Program-made: the position numbers and the translations under genes
The notes under the pieces: generated by a model
The model's input: only the letters and a program-made list of their open reading frames with translations
Told to the model about the DNA's origin: nothing
The model's database searches: none
Shown: in pieces, positions 35,627 through 44,313 of the stretch
Layout: each line of letters begins with the position of its first letter
Position numbering within the stretch: position 1 is the stretch's first letter
Assembly (NCBI RefSeq): GCF_011300455.1
Contig: NZ_CP049869.1
Span: forward strand, 2,321,501-2,385,500
Source of the DNA: Sphingomonas piscis
GTDB lineage: Bacteria; Pseudomonadota; Alphaproteobacteria; Sphingomonadales; Sphingomonadaceae
Direction of reading: 5' to 3'
Length of the DNA: 64,000 nt

Positions 35627-36819
35627 AGCCGCTCGACGGCATCAAGGTGCTTGACCTTAGCCGCGTGCTCGCCGGCCCCTGGTGCACGCAACTGCTGGCC
35701 GACCTCGGCGCCGAAGTCATCAAGATCGAAAAGCCGGTGAGCGGCGACGACACTCGCCATTGGGGACCGCCCTGGCACGGCGAGGGCGATGCGCGCGTGG
35801 CCGCCTATTTCCTAAGCGCAAACCGGGGCAAGAAGTCGGCCGCGATCGACATAGCAAGAGCCGACGGCGCTGCCCTAGTGCGGCAGCTTGCGGCGCAATG
35901 CGACGTCGTAGTCGAGAACTTCCGTGTCGGCGGGCTGAAGAAGTACGGCCTCGACGCGGAGAGCCTCCGCACCGCCAACCCACGACTGATCTACGCCTCT
36001 ATCACCGGTTTCGGGCAGGACGGGCCCTACGCTGACCGCGCCGGCTACGACTACATCATCCAGGGGATGGGCGGGTTGATGAGCATCACTGGCCAGCCGG
36101 ACGGCACCCCGGGCGCAGAGCCGATGCGGGTCGGGGTCGCGGTCGTCGACCTGTTTACCGGCCTCTACACCTGCACCGGCATCCTGTCCGCGCTCTATCG
36201 ACGCGAGAAGACGGGAGAGGGCGCCCACATCGACATGGCCCTTCTCGACACCCAACTGGCAATGCTCGCCAACCAGGCATCCAATGCCCTGGTCTCCGGC
36301 AAGGACCCGCCGCGGCAAGGCAACACCCACCCGAACATCGTACCCTATCAGCCCTTCGAAGCGGCCGATCAGCCGATCATCATCGCGGTCGGCAATGACG
36401 GCCAATTCGCCAGGCTGGCGGCGCTGTGCGGCCATCCGGAATGGGCCGCGGATGAGCGCTTCGCGAGTAACGGAGCGCGCGTCGCCAATCGTCACGACAT
36501 CGTCCCCCTGATTTCGGCGGAGATCGCCAAGGGGTCAGCATCCGAATGGCTCGCCAGGTTGGAAGCCGCCGGCATTCCCGCAGGGCCGATCAACTCCGTG
36601 ACGCAGGCGCTCCGAAGCGTTCAGGTCCAGCACCGCGCGATGGTGCAAACGATCGCTGGCGTACCGCTTGTTGCATCGCCTTTGCGGATGGATGGGGAGC
36701 ATGAAGTGTCCGACCTGCCGCCCCCGCAACTGGGACAGCATACCGACGAGGTGCTGACGAACCTTGGGATCAGCGCTGCGGCGGCGAGTCGCCTTCGTTC
36801 GGCTGGCGCGATCGCCTAG
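35623..36819 (+). CDS. CaiB/BaiF CoA transferase family protein
   Basis: A 398-residue class III CoA transferase. Motifs are LDGIKVLDLSRVLAGPWCTQ in part, LADLGAEVIKIEKP, LSANRGKKSAAID and the AGYDYIIQGMGGLMSITG segment, with the catalytic Asp in ALLDTQLAMLANQ. Members move CoA between carboxylic acids such as carnitine, formate/oxalate or succinate and aromatic acids. The substrate is not evident. It overlaps the FAD oxidoreductase upstream and ends within 4 nt of the convergent membrane-protein gene. Confidence 0.9.
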   Translation: MKPLDGIKVLDLSRVLAGPWCTQLLADLGAEVIKIEKPVSGDDTRHWGPPWHGEGDARVAAYFLSANRGKKSAAIDIARADGAALVRQLAAQCDVVVENFRVGGLKKYGLDAESLRTANPRLIYASITGFGQDGPYADRAGYDYIIQGMGGLMSITGQPDGTPGAEPMRVGVAVVDLFTGLYTCTGILSALYRREKTGEGAHIDMALLDTQLAMLANQASNALVSGKDPPRQGNTHPNIVPYQPFEAADQPIIIAVGNDGQFARLAALCGHPEWAADERFASNGARVANRHDIVPLISAEIAKGSASEWLARLEAAGIPAGPINSVTQALRSVQVQHRAMVQTIAGVPLVASPLRMDGEHEVSDLPPPQLGQHTDEVLTNLGISAAAASRLRSAGAIA

Positions 36820-37544
36820 CCTTCGATCCGCTCCTCGCCGTAGCGGGTTTTGATGAAGCGGCCCTGTGTTTCCAGCGCGGCGATGTCCGAGCGGGCGATC
36901 TTCTCGCCGATATCGTGGAGCGCCGATCGGCCCGCGGCCAACCCTTCGACCAGCCGCTCGTCGACCGTCTTGTCCTCGCCGTCGCGCTCTTGCCGGTAAT
37001 TCGGCGGCACGTTGACGTAGCGGTCGATTAGGCCGGGTAAGTGAATGGACATCAGGCGCCGTGCGTCCTGGGCGTTCGGGTCCATCGGATCGAGGCGATC
37101 CAGCGTCTGCTTCAGCGACGGCAGGCCGGTACTGATGGCGTCGATTTCCGCCTGTGCCGGGGCGGGGAGGGCGCGCCGGCTGCGGAACAGGTAGGAATCG
37201 AACTGCTGGACCATTTCACCGTTGGGCAGGTCCTTGGCCGGGGGCGCCGTGCCGCGATCCTTCGTCGGCATGAACGCAAGCAGCGCCGCAATCCCGATCG
37301 CCAGCCCGACCGCCGCGAGGAAGCCGAACATGCCGATCGGCATCACCAGCCCCACGATGATGGTAACCAGGCTGACAAGTCCGACCGCGATCCCGACCCG
37401 CGCGGCGCGACGGCCGAGATCCGCATTCAGCCGCTTCCGTTCGCGTTTCGCCGCGGCCCGCGCCGGACCGTCGCGCTCGTCAAGCGAGCGAAGCACCCGC
37501 TCCACCCGCTCTAGCGACCGGTTGACGCGGGGATCCTCGCTCAT
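36816..37544 (-). CDS. uncharacterised two-helix membrane protein, partner of telA
   Basis: I do not recognise a named family. The 242-residue protein has a charged N-terminal region (MSEDPRVNRSLERVERVLRS), two adjacent hydrophobic segments at about residues 48-92 and a soluble C-terminal domain of about 140 residues ending KTRYGEERIEG. The C-terminal part has many charged residues and one PPNYRQERDGED loop. It overlaps telA by ATGA, so it probably acts with it at the membrane. In other genomes telA is often paired with a small membrane protein of this kind. Confidence 0.7.
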   Translation of the reverse strand: MSEDPRVNRSLERVERVLRSLDERDGPARAAAKRERKRLNADLGRRAARVGIAVGLVSLVTIIVGLVMPIGMFGFLAAVGLAIGIAALLAFMPTKDRGTAPPAKDLPNGEMVQQFDSYLFRSRRALPAPAQAEIDAISTGLPSLKQTLDRLDPMDPNAQDARRLMSIHLPGLIDRYVNVPPNYRQERDGEDKTVDERLVEGLAAGRSALHDIGEKIARSDIAALETQGRFIKTRYGEERIEG

Positions 37545-38749
37545 TTGCTCTCAATCGGGGTGAAGGGCGAAGGCGCCGCCTCCAGCCGTCCCTGCTGCAC
37601 GCCCTCGGCGCGAGCGATATAGCCCTTCGATTTCTCAACTTCGCGCCCCAGCGTGTCGACGGTCTGCTTCATGTTGCCGAGCGCCTGCAGCTTGAACGTG
37701 TCGATCTGATCCATCGTGTCGTAGATGTTCTGGAACGCCCGCTGCAGCGTCTCCAGGGGGATCGTCGAGGTCGCCGCCTGCTCATGGATCGCGCCTGTCT
37801 GCGTCCGCAGCAGCTCGCCCGTCGTGTCGATGATGTTCGCCGTCGTGGTATTGAGAGAGGTGATCTGTTCCAGCACCAGCTTCTGGTTGGTCATCGCCTG
37901 CGCCACGGTCACTGCGGTGCGCAGTGCCGACACGGTCGTGGTGGACGCGCGGTCGACGCCCTTCACCAGCTCGACATTGTTCTTCTTGACGAGATCCAGC
38001 GCCAGATAGCCCTGCACGGTCACCGCCATCTGCGTCAGCAGGTCGGTGGTGCGCTGGCGGGTGTAGAAGAGGGCGCTTTCGCGGATGGCCTTGGCCTTCT
38101 GCGGCTCGGTTGCGTCCAGCTCGGTCGCCTTGTCCTCGAGCTGCTTGTCGAGCGCCTTGGAGATGTGGATCATCTGCTCGAGCTTGTGCATCGTCTTCCA
38201 CAAGCCGGCGCGCTCGGTGTCGATGGCGGCATTGTCCATCAGCAGCTCGTCCTTGCCGTTCGCAAGCCTGCCGAGGATCGCCGAGATGTGGGTTTGCGAC
38301 GAACGGTATTTGTCGAAGTAGTTGTTCACCTTGCGGCCGAACGGGATGATCCCGAGTAACTTCTTGCCGGTCAGCGACTTGCTGTTCTCCTTGGGGTCGA
38401 GATCCTCGACCGTGCGGCGAAGCTCGACAAGGTCGGCGCCGATGCCTGTGTCGCTGTCGATCGCCTTCACCGGCCGGTCCAGGAAGCGGTTGGATGCGCC
38501 CGCGGCCTCCGCAATCTCCTTTCGGCCCATGGCGGTCAGCTGATCGACCTTCTTGCCGAACTCCGGGCTGTTCGCGTCTAGCGCTGCAAGCTCGTCGACA
38601 AAGGTCGCGACCTTGCGGTCGAGCTCGCTGGTCTCGTCCGCCTTCAACGGCACCAGCCCGGCCGCTTCGGCGGGCGCCACCGGCTGAAGAACCTCGGGCG
38701 GGTCCAGCTTCAGCTTGGTCTTGGTCTCGGTTCCCGGTTCGCTCGCCAT
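37541..38749 (-). CDS. telA: TelA/KlaA-family toxic anion resistance protein
   Basis: A 402-residue, mostly helical protein of the TelA family, linked to resistance to tellurite and some envelope stresses; the mechanism is unknown. Typical parts are LIGIIPFG-like KLLGIIPFGRKVNNYFDKY, LYTRQRTTDLLTQMAVTVQG-like FYTRQRTTDLLTQ, and the C-terminal QRAFQNIYDTMDQIDTFK. No signal peptide or membrane segment is seen. I start at MASEPG (38749), with GAAGAGGA just upstream; an ATG at 38806 would lie almost on the predicted transcript start. A well-formed promoter lies at 38823-38850. Confidence 0.88.
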   Translation of the reverse strand: MASEPGTETKTKLKLDPPEVLQPVAPAEAAGLVPLKADETSELDRKVATFVDELAALDANSPEFGKKVDQLTAMGRKEIAEAAGASNRFLDRPVKAIDSDTGIGADLVELRRTVEDLDPKENSKSLTGKKLLGIIPFGRKVNNYFDKYRSSQTHISAILGRLANGKDELLMDNAAIDTERAGLWKTMHKLEQMIHISKALDKQLEDKATELDATEPQKAKAIRESALFYTRQRTTDLLTQMAVTVQGYLALDLVKKNNVELVKGVDRASTTTVSALRTAVTVAQAMTNQKLVLEQITSLNTTTANIIDTTGELLRTQTGAIHEQAATSTIPLETLQRAFQNIYDTMDQIDTFKLQALGNMKQTVDTLGREVEKSKGYIARAEGVQQGRLEAAPSPFTPIESK

Positions 38750-38822
38750 GCCGTCCTCTTCGTCTGTCCCTTTCCGCACGTTGGCTTCCACATCAGTCGA
38801 GCGCAAGGGGAACTCCGACTGT

Positions 38823-38850
38823 ATTATAGTAACAATACACGCAGCATCAA
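38823..38850 (-). promoter_or_regulatory. sigma-70-type promoter of telA
   Basis: On the minus strand TTGATG (38850-38845) and a perfect TATAAT (38828-38823) are 16 nt apart. This is the clearest housekeeping promoter in the window. It would start transcription near 38816, about 65 nt before the telA start codon. Confidence 0.65.
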
Positions 38851-38859
38851 GGTGCTGAA

Positions 38860-38877
38860 GGTTAAGCGGCCTTAACC
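38860..38877. repeat. inverted repeat between telA and the tad cluster
   Basis: GGTTAAG (38860-38866) and CTTAACC (38871-38877) flank a CGGC spacer. It lies 10 nt upstream of the telA -35 box and 75 nt before the TadG-like start. It could be an operator for either side; no T-run follows on either strand. Confidence 0.4.
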
Positions 38878-38951
38878 AAGCGGTTCAACGCTTCGGATAC
38901 CTTACCCAGCTAATCCCGCCTCATGCGCTTAGGACTCCTGAGGTTGAATCG

Positions 38952-40187
38952 ATGATTTCTAGGCTGAAGAAGCTCGTCCGGAACGTTGACGGCAACGCCC
39001 TCATGATTGCGGCCGCCTCCATGCCGCTGATGATGGGTGCTGCCGGCTTGGGCGTGGACGCCATCCAGTGGGCATTGTGGAAGCGTCAATTGCAGCGCAC
39101 GGCGGACTCCGCGGCGATCGCTGCGGTGTACGGTGCCATCGGCGGGCAGACGCGCGCCGCCGCTGTTGCCCGTGACCTCATTCACAACAGCCATCTGGAT
39201 ACGACGCCGACGATCACTTACCCGACTCCGCTCGCGCCCTATGCTACCGATGCGAACGCGGTCCGAGTGCAGATGACCTACAGCAGGCAGCTGAGCTTTT
39301 CCTCCTACTTCATGTCTTCGGTGCCGGTGATCACCGCCAATGCAACAGCCACGGTGGTTCCCTCCGGAGACTATTGCGTTGTCAGCCTGGAGACCGAAGC
39401 GGTTACCGGCATCAACGCCACAGGCAGCACCCGGGTGAACCTGGGGTGCGGGATGGTCACCAACTCGCCCGACGACCAGGCGGCGGTTGCCACCGGCAAT
39501 TCGAGCGTGACGGCAAACCCGATGGCAGCGGTGGGACAGATCCCGGCGAGCGACAACTGGGGTGCGGGAACAGTGCTTCAACCGTTCACCCTGGCGCAGG
39601 CCGACCCGTTTGCTTCCGTTGCTGCGCCGGTGCCGTCGGGCACCTGCTCAAACGTGAATATCGGTCCTCAGGAGGATACGACTCTGGCCCCGGGTTGCTA
39701 CAGCGGCATGACCATCAAGGGCAAGGTCGTGATGTCGCCCGGGACCTACGTCATCGACGGCGGTGATTTCACCGTGAATGCGGGCGCCGACATCAGCTGT
39801 GCCGGATGCACCTTCGTGTTGACCAACCGAAGCACAGCTTCGGCACCCACGATCGGCACCATCAACATCAATGCTGGTGCGGAGCTGGATTTGTCGGCTC
39901 CAGACAGCAGTACAAATCCGTTTAACGGCATTCTGTTTTATCAGGATCGCCGGGCAGCCGCCAACAACGATATCACCATCAACGGCGGCGCCAACATGAC
40001 CCTTAAAGGCGCCGTATACTTGCCCCGCGCAAACCTGAAGATGGACGGTAATGCGAGCATGACCACCACATGCTTCCTGATCGCCGCCAAGAGGGTGACC
40101 TTCACGGGCAACAGCTCCATCGACAACAACTGCCCGTCTACTTGGTTGGACAGGTTCAAGGGCCGTCGCGTACGGCTTGTCGGCTGA
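38952..40187 (+). CDS. TadG-like pilus-assembly/secreted protein
   Basis: A 411-residue protein with the N-terminal TadE/G layout: a short basic start (MISRLKKLVRNVDGNALMI), a hydrophobic helix to about residue 40, then WALWKRQLQRTADSAAIAAV, typical of TadG-like proteins. The extracytoplasmic part is rich in Thr, Asn and Gly, and from about residue 240 has repeating beta-strand patterns (GTININAGAEL, NDITINGGANMTLKGAVYLP) that suggest a beta-helix. Six or more Cys residues occur. GAGG precedes the ATG. It heads a three-gene operon with two TadE proteins, but no TadA/B/C or Flp pilin is in the window. Confidence 0.82.
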   Translation: MISRLKKLVRNVDGNALMIAAASMPLMMGAAGLGVDAIQWALWKRQLQRTADSAAIAAVYGAIGGQTRAAAVARDLIHNSHLDTTPTITYPTPLAPYATDANAVRVQMTYSRQLSFSSYFMSSVPVITANATATVVPSGDYCVVSLETEAVTGINATGSTRVNLGCGMVTNSPDDQAAVATGNSSVTANPMAAVGQIPASDNWGAGTVLQPFTLAQADPFASVAAPVPSGTCSNVNIGPQEDTTLAPGCYSGMTIKGKVVMSPGTYVIDGGDFTVNAGADISCAGCTFVLTNRSTASAPTIGTININAGAELDLSAPDSSTNPFNGILFYQDRRAAANNDITINGGANMTLKGAVYLPRANLKMDGNASMTTTCFLIAAKRVTFTGNSSIDNNCPSTWLDRFKGRRVRLVG

Positions 40188-40189
40188 CG

Positions 40190-40657
40190 ATGAAGCGCCT
40201 TCGTCACTTTGTCGGTTGCGAGTCCGGAACTTCGGTCATCGAACTCGCCCTGATCCTGCCTACCTTCGCGGCATTCCTTATCGGCATCGCGGAGTTCAGC
40301 CGTGCCTTTTCCGAGAAGCTGCAGCTCGAACAGGCCGCGCAGCGGGCTGTCGAGAAGGTGCAGCAGTACCAGGCGAGCACCAGCACATTCAGCACGATGA
40401 AGGCCGAGGCTGCGACTGCTGCCGGGGTTACTGCCACTGCAAGCAACCCGACCGTGGAATGGTGGCTGGAGTGCGACGGCGTCCGCCAGTCGAGCTACAA
40501 CAATCCCTGTTCCACAACCGGAGCCATCGAGGCGCGGTGGATCGAAGTGCGAATCACCAAAACTTATACGCCGATGTTCCCAAGCAGGGTGTGGCCTGGC
40601 GCCAACTCGGACGGGACCTTCACGCTTGTTGGCGAAGCGGGAGTGCGCACCCAATGA
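40190..40657 (+). CDS. TadE-like pseudopilin, first copy
   Basis: A 155-residue protein with the TadE motif SGTSVIELALILPTFAAFLIG, here split as a short basic leader (MKRLRHFVGCE) followed by a Glu-containing hydrophobic helix at about residues 15-37. Such prepilin-like proteins are processed by TadV. A Cys pair lies in the C-terminal half. It begins 2 nt after the TadG-like stop. Confidence 0.85.
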   Translation: MKRLRHFVGCESGTSVIELALILPTFAAFLIGIAEFSRAFSEKLQLEQAAQRAVEKVQQYQASTSTFSTMKAEAATAAGVTATASNPTVEWWLECDGVRQSSYNNPCSTTGAIEARWIEVRITKTYTPMFPSRVWPGANSDGTFTLVGEAGVRTQ

Positions 40658-41145
40658 AGCTTGGGCGCAAGATCCTTCGGCACGAAAATGGCGCCTCGAC
40701 GATCGAAGCTGCCATTGCACTGCCCATTCTGGCGTCGACGGTTTACGGCATCTTCCAGCTGGCGCTGCTGTTCTTCGCCAATGCCGGCATGCAATGGGCC
40801 CTGGGTGAAGGTGCCCGCTTCGCGACCTTGTACGCGACGGGGCGAAACGTCACGGTCACGACGACGAGCGGAAGTCCAGCGGTGACCACGACCTCCACGC
40901 GGACGGTCAACTACGCGACCGCCGCCGACGTTCAGTCGAAGATCAACTCGGAATTGTTCGGGCCAACTGATGGAACGTTCGTCGTCGATATGCCGGTGAG
41001 CGGAACAACCAGCACCACGACGACCGGGCTCAGCGAATGGTATGACCTTCGCGTCACTTACACGAGGCCGATGAATTTTCTTCTTTTCGCAGGTCCGACG
41101 ATAACGCTGGTAAGGACCAAGCGGGTCTACCTGGCGGTCAGCTAA
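40654..41145 (+). CDS. TadE-like pseudopilin, second copy
   Basis: A 163-residue protein with the leader MKLGRKILRHENGAS and TIEAAIALPILASTVYGIF helix of the TadE family. The rest is rich in Thr and ends with LVRTKRVYLAVS. It overlaps the first TadE by ATGA. Two TadE plus one TadG-like gene are usual for the minor-protein end of a tad locus. Confidence 0.85.
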   Translation: MKLGRKILRHENGASTIEAAIALPILASTVYGIFQLALLFFANAGMQWALGEGARFATLYATGRNVTVTTTSGSPAVTTTSTRTVNYATAADVQSKINSELFGPTDGTFVVDMPVSGTTSTTTTGLSEWYDLRVTYTRPMNFLLFAGPTITLVRTKRVYLAVS

Positions 41146-41212
41146 GCGGGATGACGTGGGGCACGCCGCCCGCTAAGGGCTGCGGGTCAGCCCACGGGAG
41201 TCCTGAAGTACC

Positions 41213-41863
41213 ATGAAATTCTTTGCCGATACTGCGGAAATCGCCGACATTCGCGAACTTGCCGACACCGGTCTGCTCGACGGCGTCACCACCAACCCGT
41301 CGCTGATCCACAAGTCCGGGCGCGACTTCATCGAGGTAACTCGCGAAATCGCGGGCATCTGCCCGGGGCCGGTCTCGGCCGAAGTGGTCGCGCTCGACTT
41401 CGACGGCATGATGCGGGAGGCGGAGATCCTGCGGAAAATTGCCGACAATATTGCGGTCAAGGTGCCGCTGACCCCGGCTGGCCTCAAGACGTGCAAGGCG
41501 CTGACCGACGACGGCACCATGGTCAACGTCACCCTCTGCTTCTCGGCTGTGCAGGCGCTGCTTGCGGCAAAGGCGGGCGCGACCTTCATTTCGCCCTTCG
41601 TCGGTCGTCACGACGATATCGGCTTCGACGGCATGGGCCTGATCGCCGATATCCGCACCATTTACGACAATTACGATTTCCGAACTGAAATCCTCGTCGC
41701 ATCGGTGCGCCACCCGGTTCACGTCCTCGAAGCGGCACGGCTTGGCGCCGATGTGATGACGGCGCCGCCGAAGATCATCCACCAGCTCTACAAGCATCCG
41801 CTGACCGAAAGGGGCATCGCCGGCTTCCTCAAGGATTGGGAAGCGACCGGTCAGAAGATCTAA
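41213..41863 (+). CDS. tal: small transaldolase (FSA-like fold)
   Basis: A 216-residue TIM-barrel enzyme of the small transaldolase / fructose-6-phosphate aldolase group. The Schiff-base lysine is Lys83 in NIAVKVPLT. Two positions separate the two activities: aldolase FsaA has Gln59 and Tyr131, transaldolase TalB has Glu96 and Phe178. Here they are Glu57 (VSAEVV) and Phe129 (SPFVGR), so transaldolase is the better call, though databases often name such genes fsa. It would serve the non-oxidative pentose phosphate pathway. A small hairpin (GGGCTG/CAGCCC, 41177-41193) lies 20 nt upstream. Confidence 0.85.
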   Translation: MKFFADTAEIADIRELADTGLLDGVTTNPSLIHKSGRDFIEVTREIAGICPGPVSAEVVALDFDGMMREAEILRKIADNIAVKVPLTPAGLKTCKALTDDGTMVNVTLCFSAVQALLAAKAGATFISPFVGRHDDIGFDGMGLIADIRTIYDNYDFRTEILVASVRHPVHVLEAARLGADVMTAPPKIIHQLYKHPLTERGIAGFLKDWEATGQKI

Positions 41864-41921
41864 GGCGCGGTTCGGCTGCCGTGGTAACCGCCTTTAAACC
41901 ACACGGCGTTAGACCCGCGCC

Positions 41922-42137
41922 GTGATCAAGCGTGACCAACAGCAGCAAGCGAAGAGCACGGTGGACCTCAAGGTGTCGAGGATCCGCCGTGATCCGCCGC
42001 CGCCGCTCGCCAACCAGAAAGCGCTTCGTGCCTATTCGACGGAGCGGGAGGCGAGGACCGTCATTATTGGCGTGCTCCTGTTCGCGATCGCGTTGGCCAT
42101 CATCACCCTGGGCGTCAGCGACTTTACCAGCCGTTGA
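41922..42137 (+). CDS. small single-helix membrane protein
   Basis: A 71-residue protein with a basic, Gln- and Pro-rich N-terminus (MIKRDQQQQAKS, RDPPPPLANQ) and one C-terminal helix, VIIGVLLFAIALAIITLGVS in part. No named family is recognised. It starts with GTG and sits alone between the transaldolase and DUF484 genes. Composition matches its neighbours, so it is likely a real gene. Confidence 0.6.
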   Translation: MIKRDQQQQAKSTVDLKVSRIRRDPPPPLANQKALRAYSTEREARTVIIGVLLFAIALAIITLGVSDFTSR

Positions 42138-42211
42138 CGGCTCAGGCGGTGGTGAAGCGCCCTTGACGCAAGTTGTAGGAAATTAACCCGCTTCGGCGTA
42201 GCATCGCCGCC

Positions 42212-42787
42212 ATGGGACGGGTGATCCAGTTCGAAGAGCGCGCCGTGGCGCACTTGCGGGAGCGGCTCGGCGCCGCGCAGGAGGCGAACGAGGACTTGAT
42301 CGCCTTCGCCCGTGGCCACTCGGGCGCTGTGTCGTCGATCCACGAGGCGGTGCTTGCCGCGATGGAGGCCGAAAGCTTCGAAGGTCTGCTCCATGTGGTC
42401 ACTCAGGAATGGCCGCTGATCCTTGGCCTCGATGCCGTGGCGCTGGCGCTGGTTGTCGGGGACCAGGGGTTCCGGGCGGACGGTAACGGAGTTCAGCACG
42501 TCGACCCGCAGATACTCGCGCGTACCATCGACCAGATCGAGGCTGTCGACCTCCGCACCGTCGGGCGCGGCCACCCTCTGTTCGGCCCGGCCTGCGATCT
42601 CATCCGGGCGGAAGCGTTGATCAGGATCGACTGCGACCCGCCCTTGCCGACGGGGTTGCTGGTGATCGGTCAGCGGACGGAGCTTAGCCTCGACGCGCGC
42701 CACGGATCCGAATTGCTGATGTTCCTAGGACGCAGCCTTGCGGCTATGATCCGCCGGTGCGTGATCAACCCAACCCAAAAGGCCTAA
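42212..42787 (+). CDS. DUF484 family protein
   Basis: A 191-residue GAF-like protein of the DUF484 family. The N-terminal helix VIQFEERAVAHLRERL leads into a GAF-type core (HVVTQEWPLILGLDAVALAL) and a C-terminal segment GSELLMFLGRSLAAMIRRCV. DUF484 genes stand next to xerC in many proteobacteria, as here, with a 31-nt overlap. The function is unknown. Confidence 0.85.
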   Translation: MGRVIQFEERAVAHLRERLGAAQEANEDLIAFARGHSGAVSSIHEAVLAAMEAESFEGLLHVVTQEWPLILGLDAVALALVVGDQGFRADGNGVQHVDPQILARTIDQIEAVDLRTVGRGHPLFGPACDLIRAEALIRIDCDPPLPTGLLVIGQRTELSLDARHGSELLMFLGRSLAAMIRRCVINPTQKA

Positions 42788-43703
42788 GCGACGGACTGAC
42801 CCATCCTGCCGCTGCGGACGCGGCGAAGTGGTCCGTCTACCTCCAGCACGATCGCCGGCGCTCTCCGCACACCGTTCGCGCGTACGTGGCGACCGCGCAC
42901 CGCTTCCTCGTCTTTCTTGGGCAGCATCTCGGCAAGCCGGTTGAGCGAGGCGACCTCACTACTTTGTCGAGCGCGGACATGCGCGCCTTCCTCGCGCAGC
43001 GGCGGGCCGAGGGCCTCGGCGCTGCTTCGGCCGGGCGAGAGCTGTCGGGGGTTCGGGCATTCCTCAAATTTGTCGCGGAGCAGAGCGGTGCGACGCCCCA
43101 GCTGCCGCGAACCCGCGCGCCCAAGCGGCCGCGAACCCTCCCGCGGCCAGTCGCCCCGGCGGACGCGATCGGACTGGCCGAGGACGCGTCGGAAGCGGCG
43201 GCTGAGCCGTGGATAGGCGCGCGCGATCTCGCCATCTTGCTCTTACTCTACGGCGCTGGCCTCCGCATTGCCGAGGCGCTGTCCCTGACCGCGCGGGACC
43301 TGCCGCTGGCATCGACCCTGCGAGTCACCGGCAAAAGATCGAAGACGCGGATCGTCCCGGTGCTTCCTGCCGTTGCCGAGGCGATCGCCGATTACGTGCG
43401 CCAATGTCCCTATCCGCGCGGTGGGGAGTCCCCCTTGTTCGTCGGTGCAAAGGGCGGTCCGCTCAACCCCGACCTGGTTCGCCGCGCAGTCCGGGCTGCC
43501 AGGGTCCGCCTGGGCCTGCCCGACAGCCTGACCCCCATGCGCTGCGGCATAGTTTTGCGACTCACCTGCTAGCCCGCGGCGCGGACCTGAGGTCGCTTCA
43601 GGAGCTGCTGGGTCACGCAAGCCTGTCGTCGACCCAGATCTACACAGCGGTCGATGCGGCCCACTTGCTGGACGTCTACCGTCACGCCCATCCCCGGGCG
43701 TGA
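42757..43703 (+). pseudogene. xerC: tyrosine recombinase XerC, frameshifted at a C5 tract
   Basis: Two frames together make a XerC-type recombinase of about 315 residues for chromosome dimer resolution. The N-terminal SAM-like domain holds SPHTVRAYVATAHRFLVFL. The catalytic domain has Arg in [11 protein letters not shown] and Lys in [10 protein letters not shown]. The second frame supplies [35 protein letters not shown] and the nucleophile Tyr. The break is in five C (43532-43536); six give the normal [11 protein letters not shown]. The start is GTG 42757, inside DUF484. XerC is conserved, so a sequence error is likely. Confidence 0.88.
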
Positions 43704-43704
43704 G

Positions 43705-44313
43705 CTAGTCGCCGCCTCGTCTCAAACGAAAGCGAACCAGGCGCCAGAGATAGCCGACGACCAGGACAACGATGACCGCGTTGGAGATCGGCCCGATGAC
43801 CTTGTCGACCTCGGCGACATTGTTCTGCAGCTGGTAGCCGGCAAACGCGAGGATCGCAGTCCATGCGGCCGTCCCGATCGTCGATGCGACAAGGAACGGC
43901 AGAAAGGACATGCGCAGCAGCCCGGCCGGGATCGAGACGAGCGAACGGATGGTCGGCACCACGCGGCCGATCATCACGAAGAACACGCCCATATGCTCGA
44001 AGTGGCGCTCGGCGCGCTGCACCTCCGCCCAGTCCATGGTCAGCCATTTGCCATGACGGTCGACGAAGCGGTGGAAGCGCTCGGTACCGAGTGCGCGTGC
44101 GGCCCAGTACCATGCAACGTTGCCGAGCATTGCGCCTACCGTCCCCGATGCAATCACCGGGGCTAACGACAGCTTGCCTTGCCCCGCCGCAACGCCGGCA
44201 ACGGACATGATGACCTCCGAAGGAACCGGCGGAAACACCGTCTCCAGGAACATCAGGAAGGCGATGCCGAGATAGCCCGATTGCTCGATCAGGCGGACGA
44301 CCCAGTCGCTCAG
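43705..44313 (-). CDS. DedA-family membrane protein
   Basis: A protein of about 202 residues with four to five helices, DedA/SNARE-associated type, related to undecaprenyl-phosphate and lipid flipping. Typical parts are FLETVFPPVPSEVIM near the N-terminus and GRVVPTIRSLVSIPAGLLRM. The frame has no ATG before 44253, which would cut off the conserved SDWVVRLIEQSGYLGIAFLM segment. The likely start is CTG 44313, which overlaps the gshB stop as CTGA. An upstream in-frame TAG leaves no other standard start. Confidence 0.82.
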   Translation of the reverse strand: MSDWVVRLIEQSGYLGIAFLMFLETVFPPVPSEVIMSVAGVAAGQGKLSLAPVIASGTVGAMLGNVAWYWAARALGTERFHRFVDRHGKWLTMDWAEVQRAERHFEHMGVFFVMIGRVVPTIRSLVSIPAGLLRMSFLPFLVASTIGTAAWTAILAFAGYQLQNNVAEVDKVIGPISNAVIVVLVVGYLWRLVRFRLRRGGD

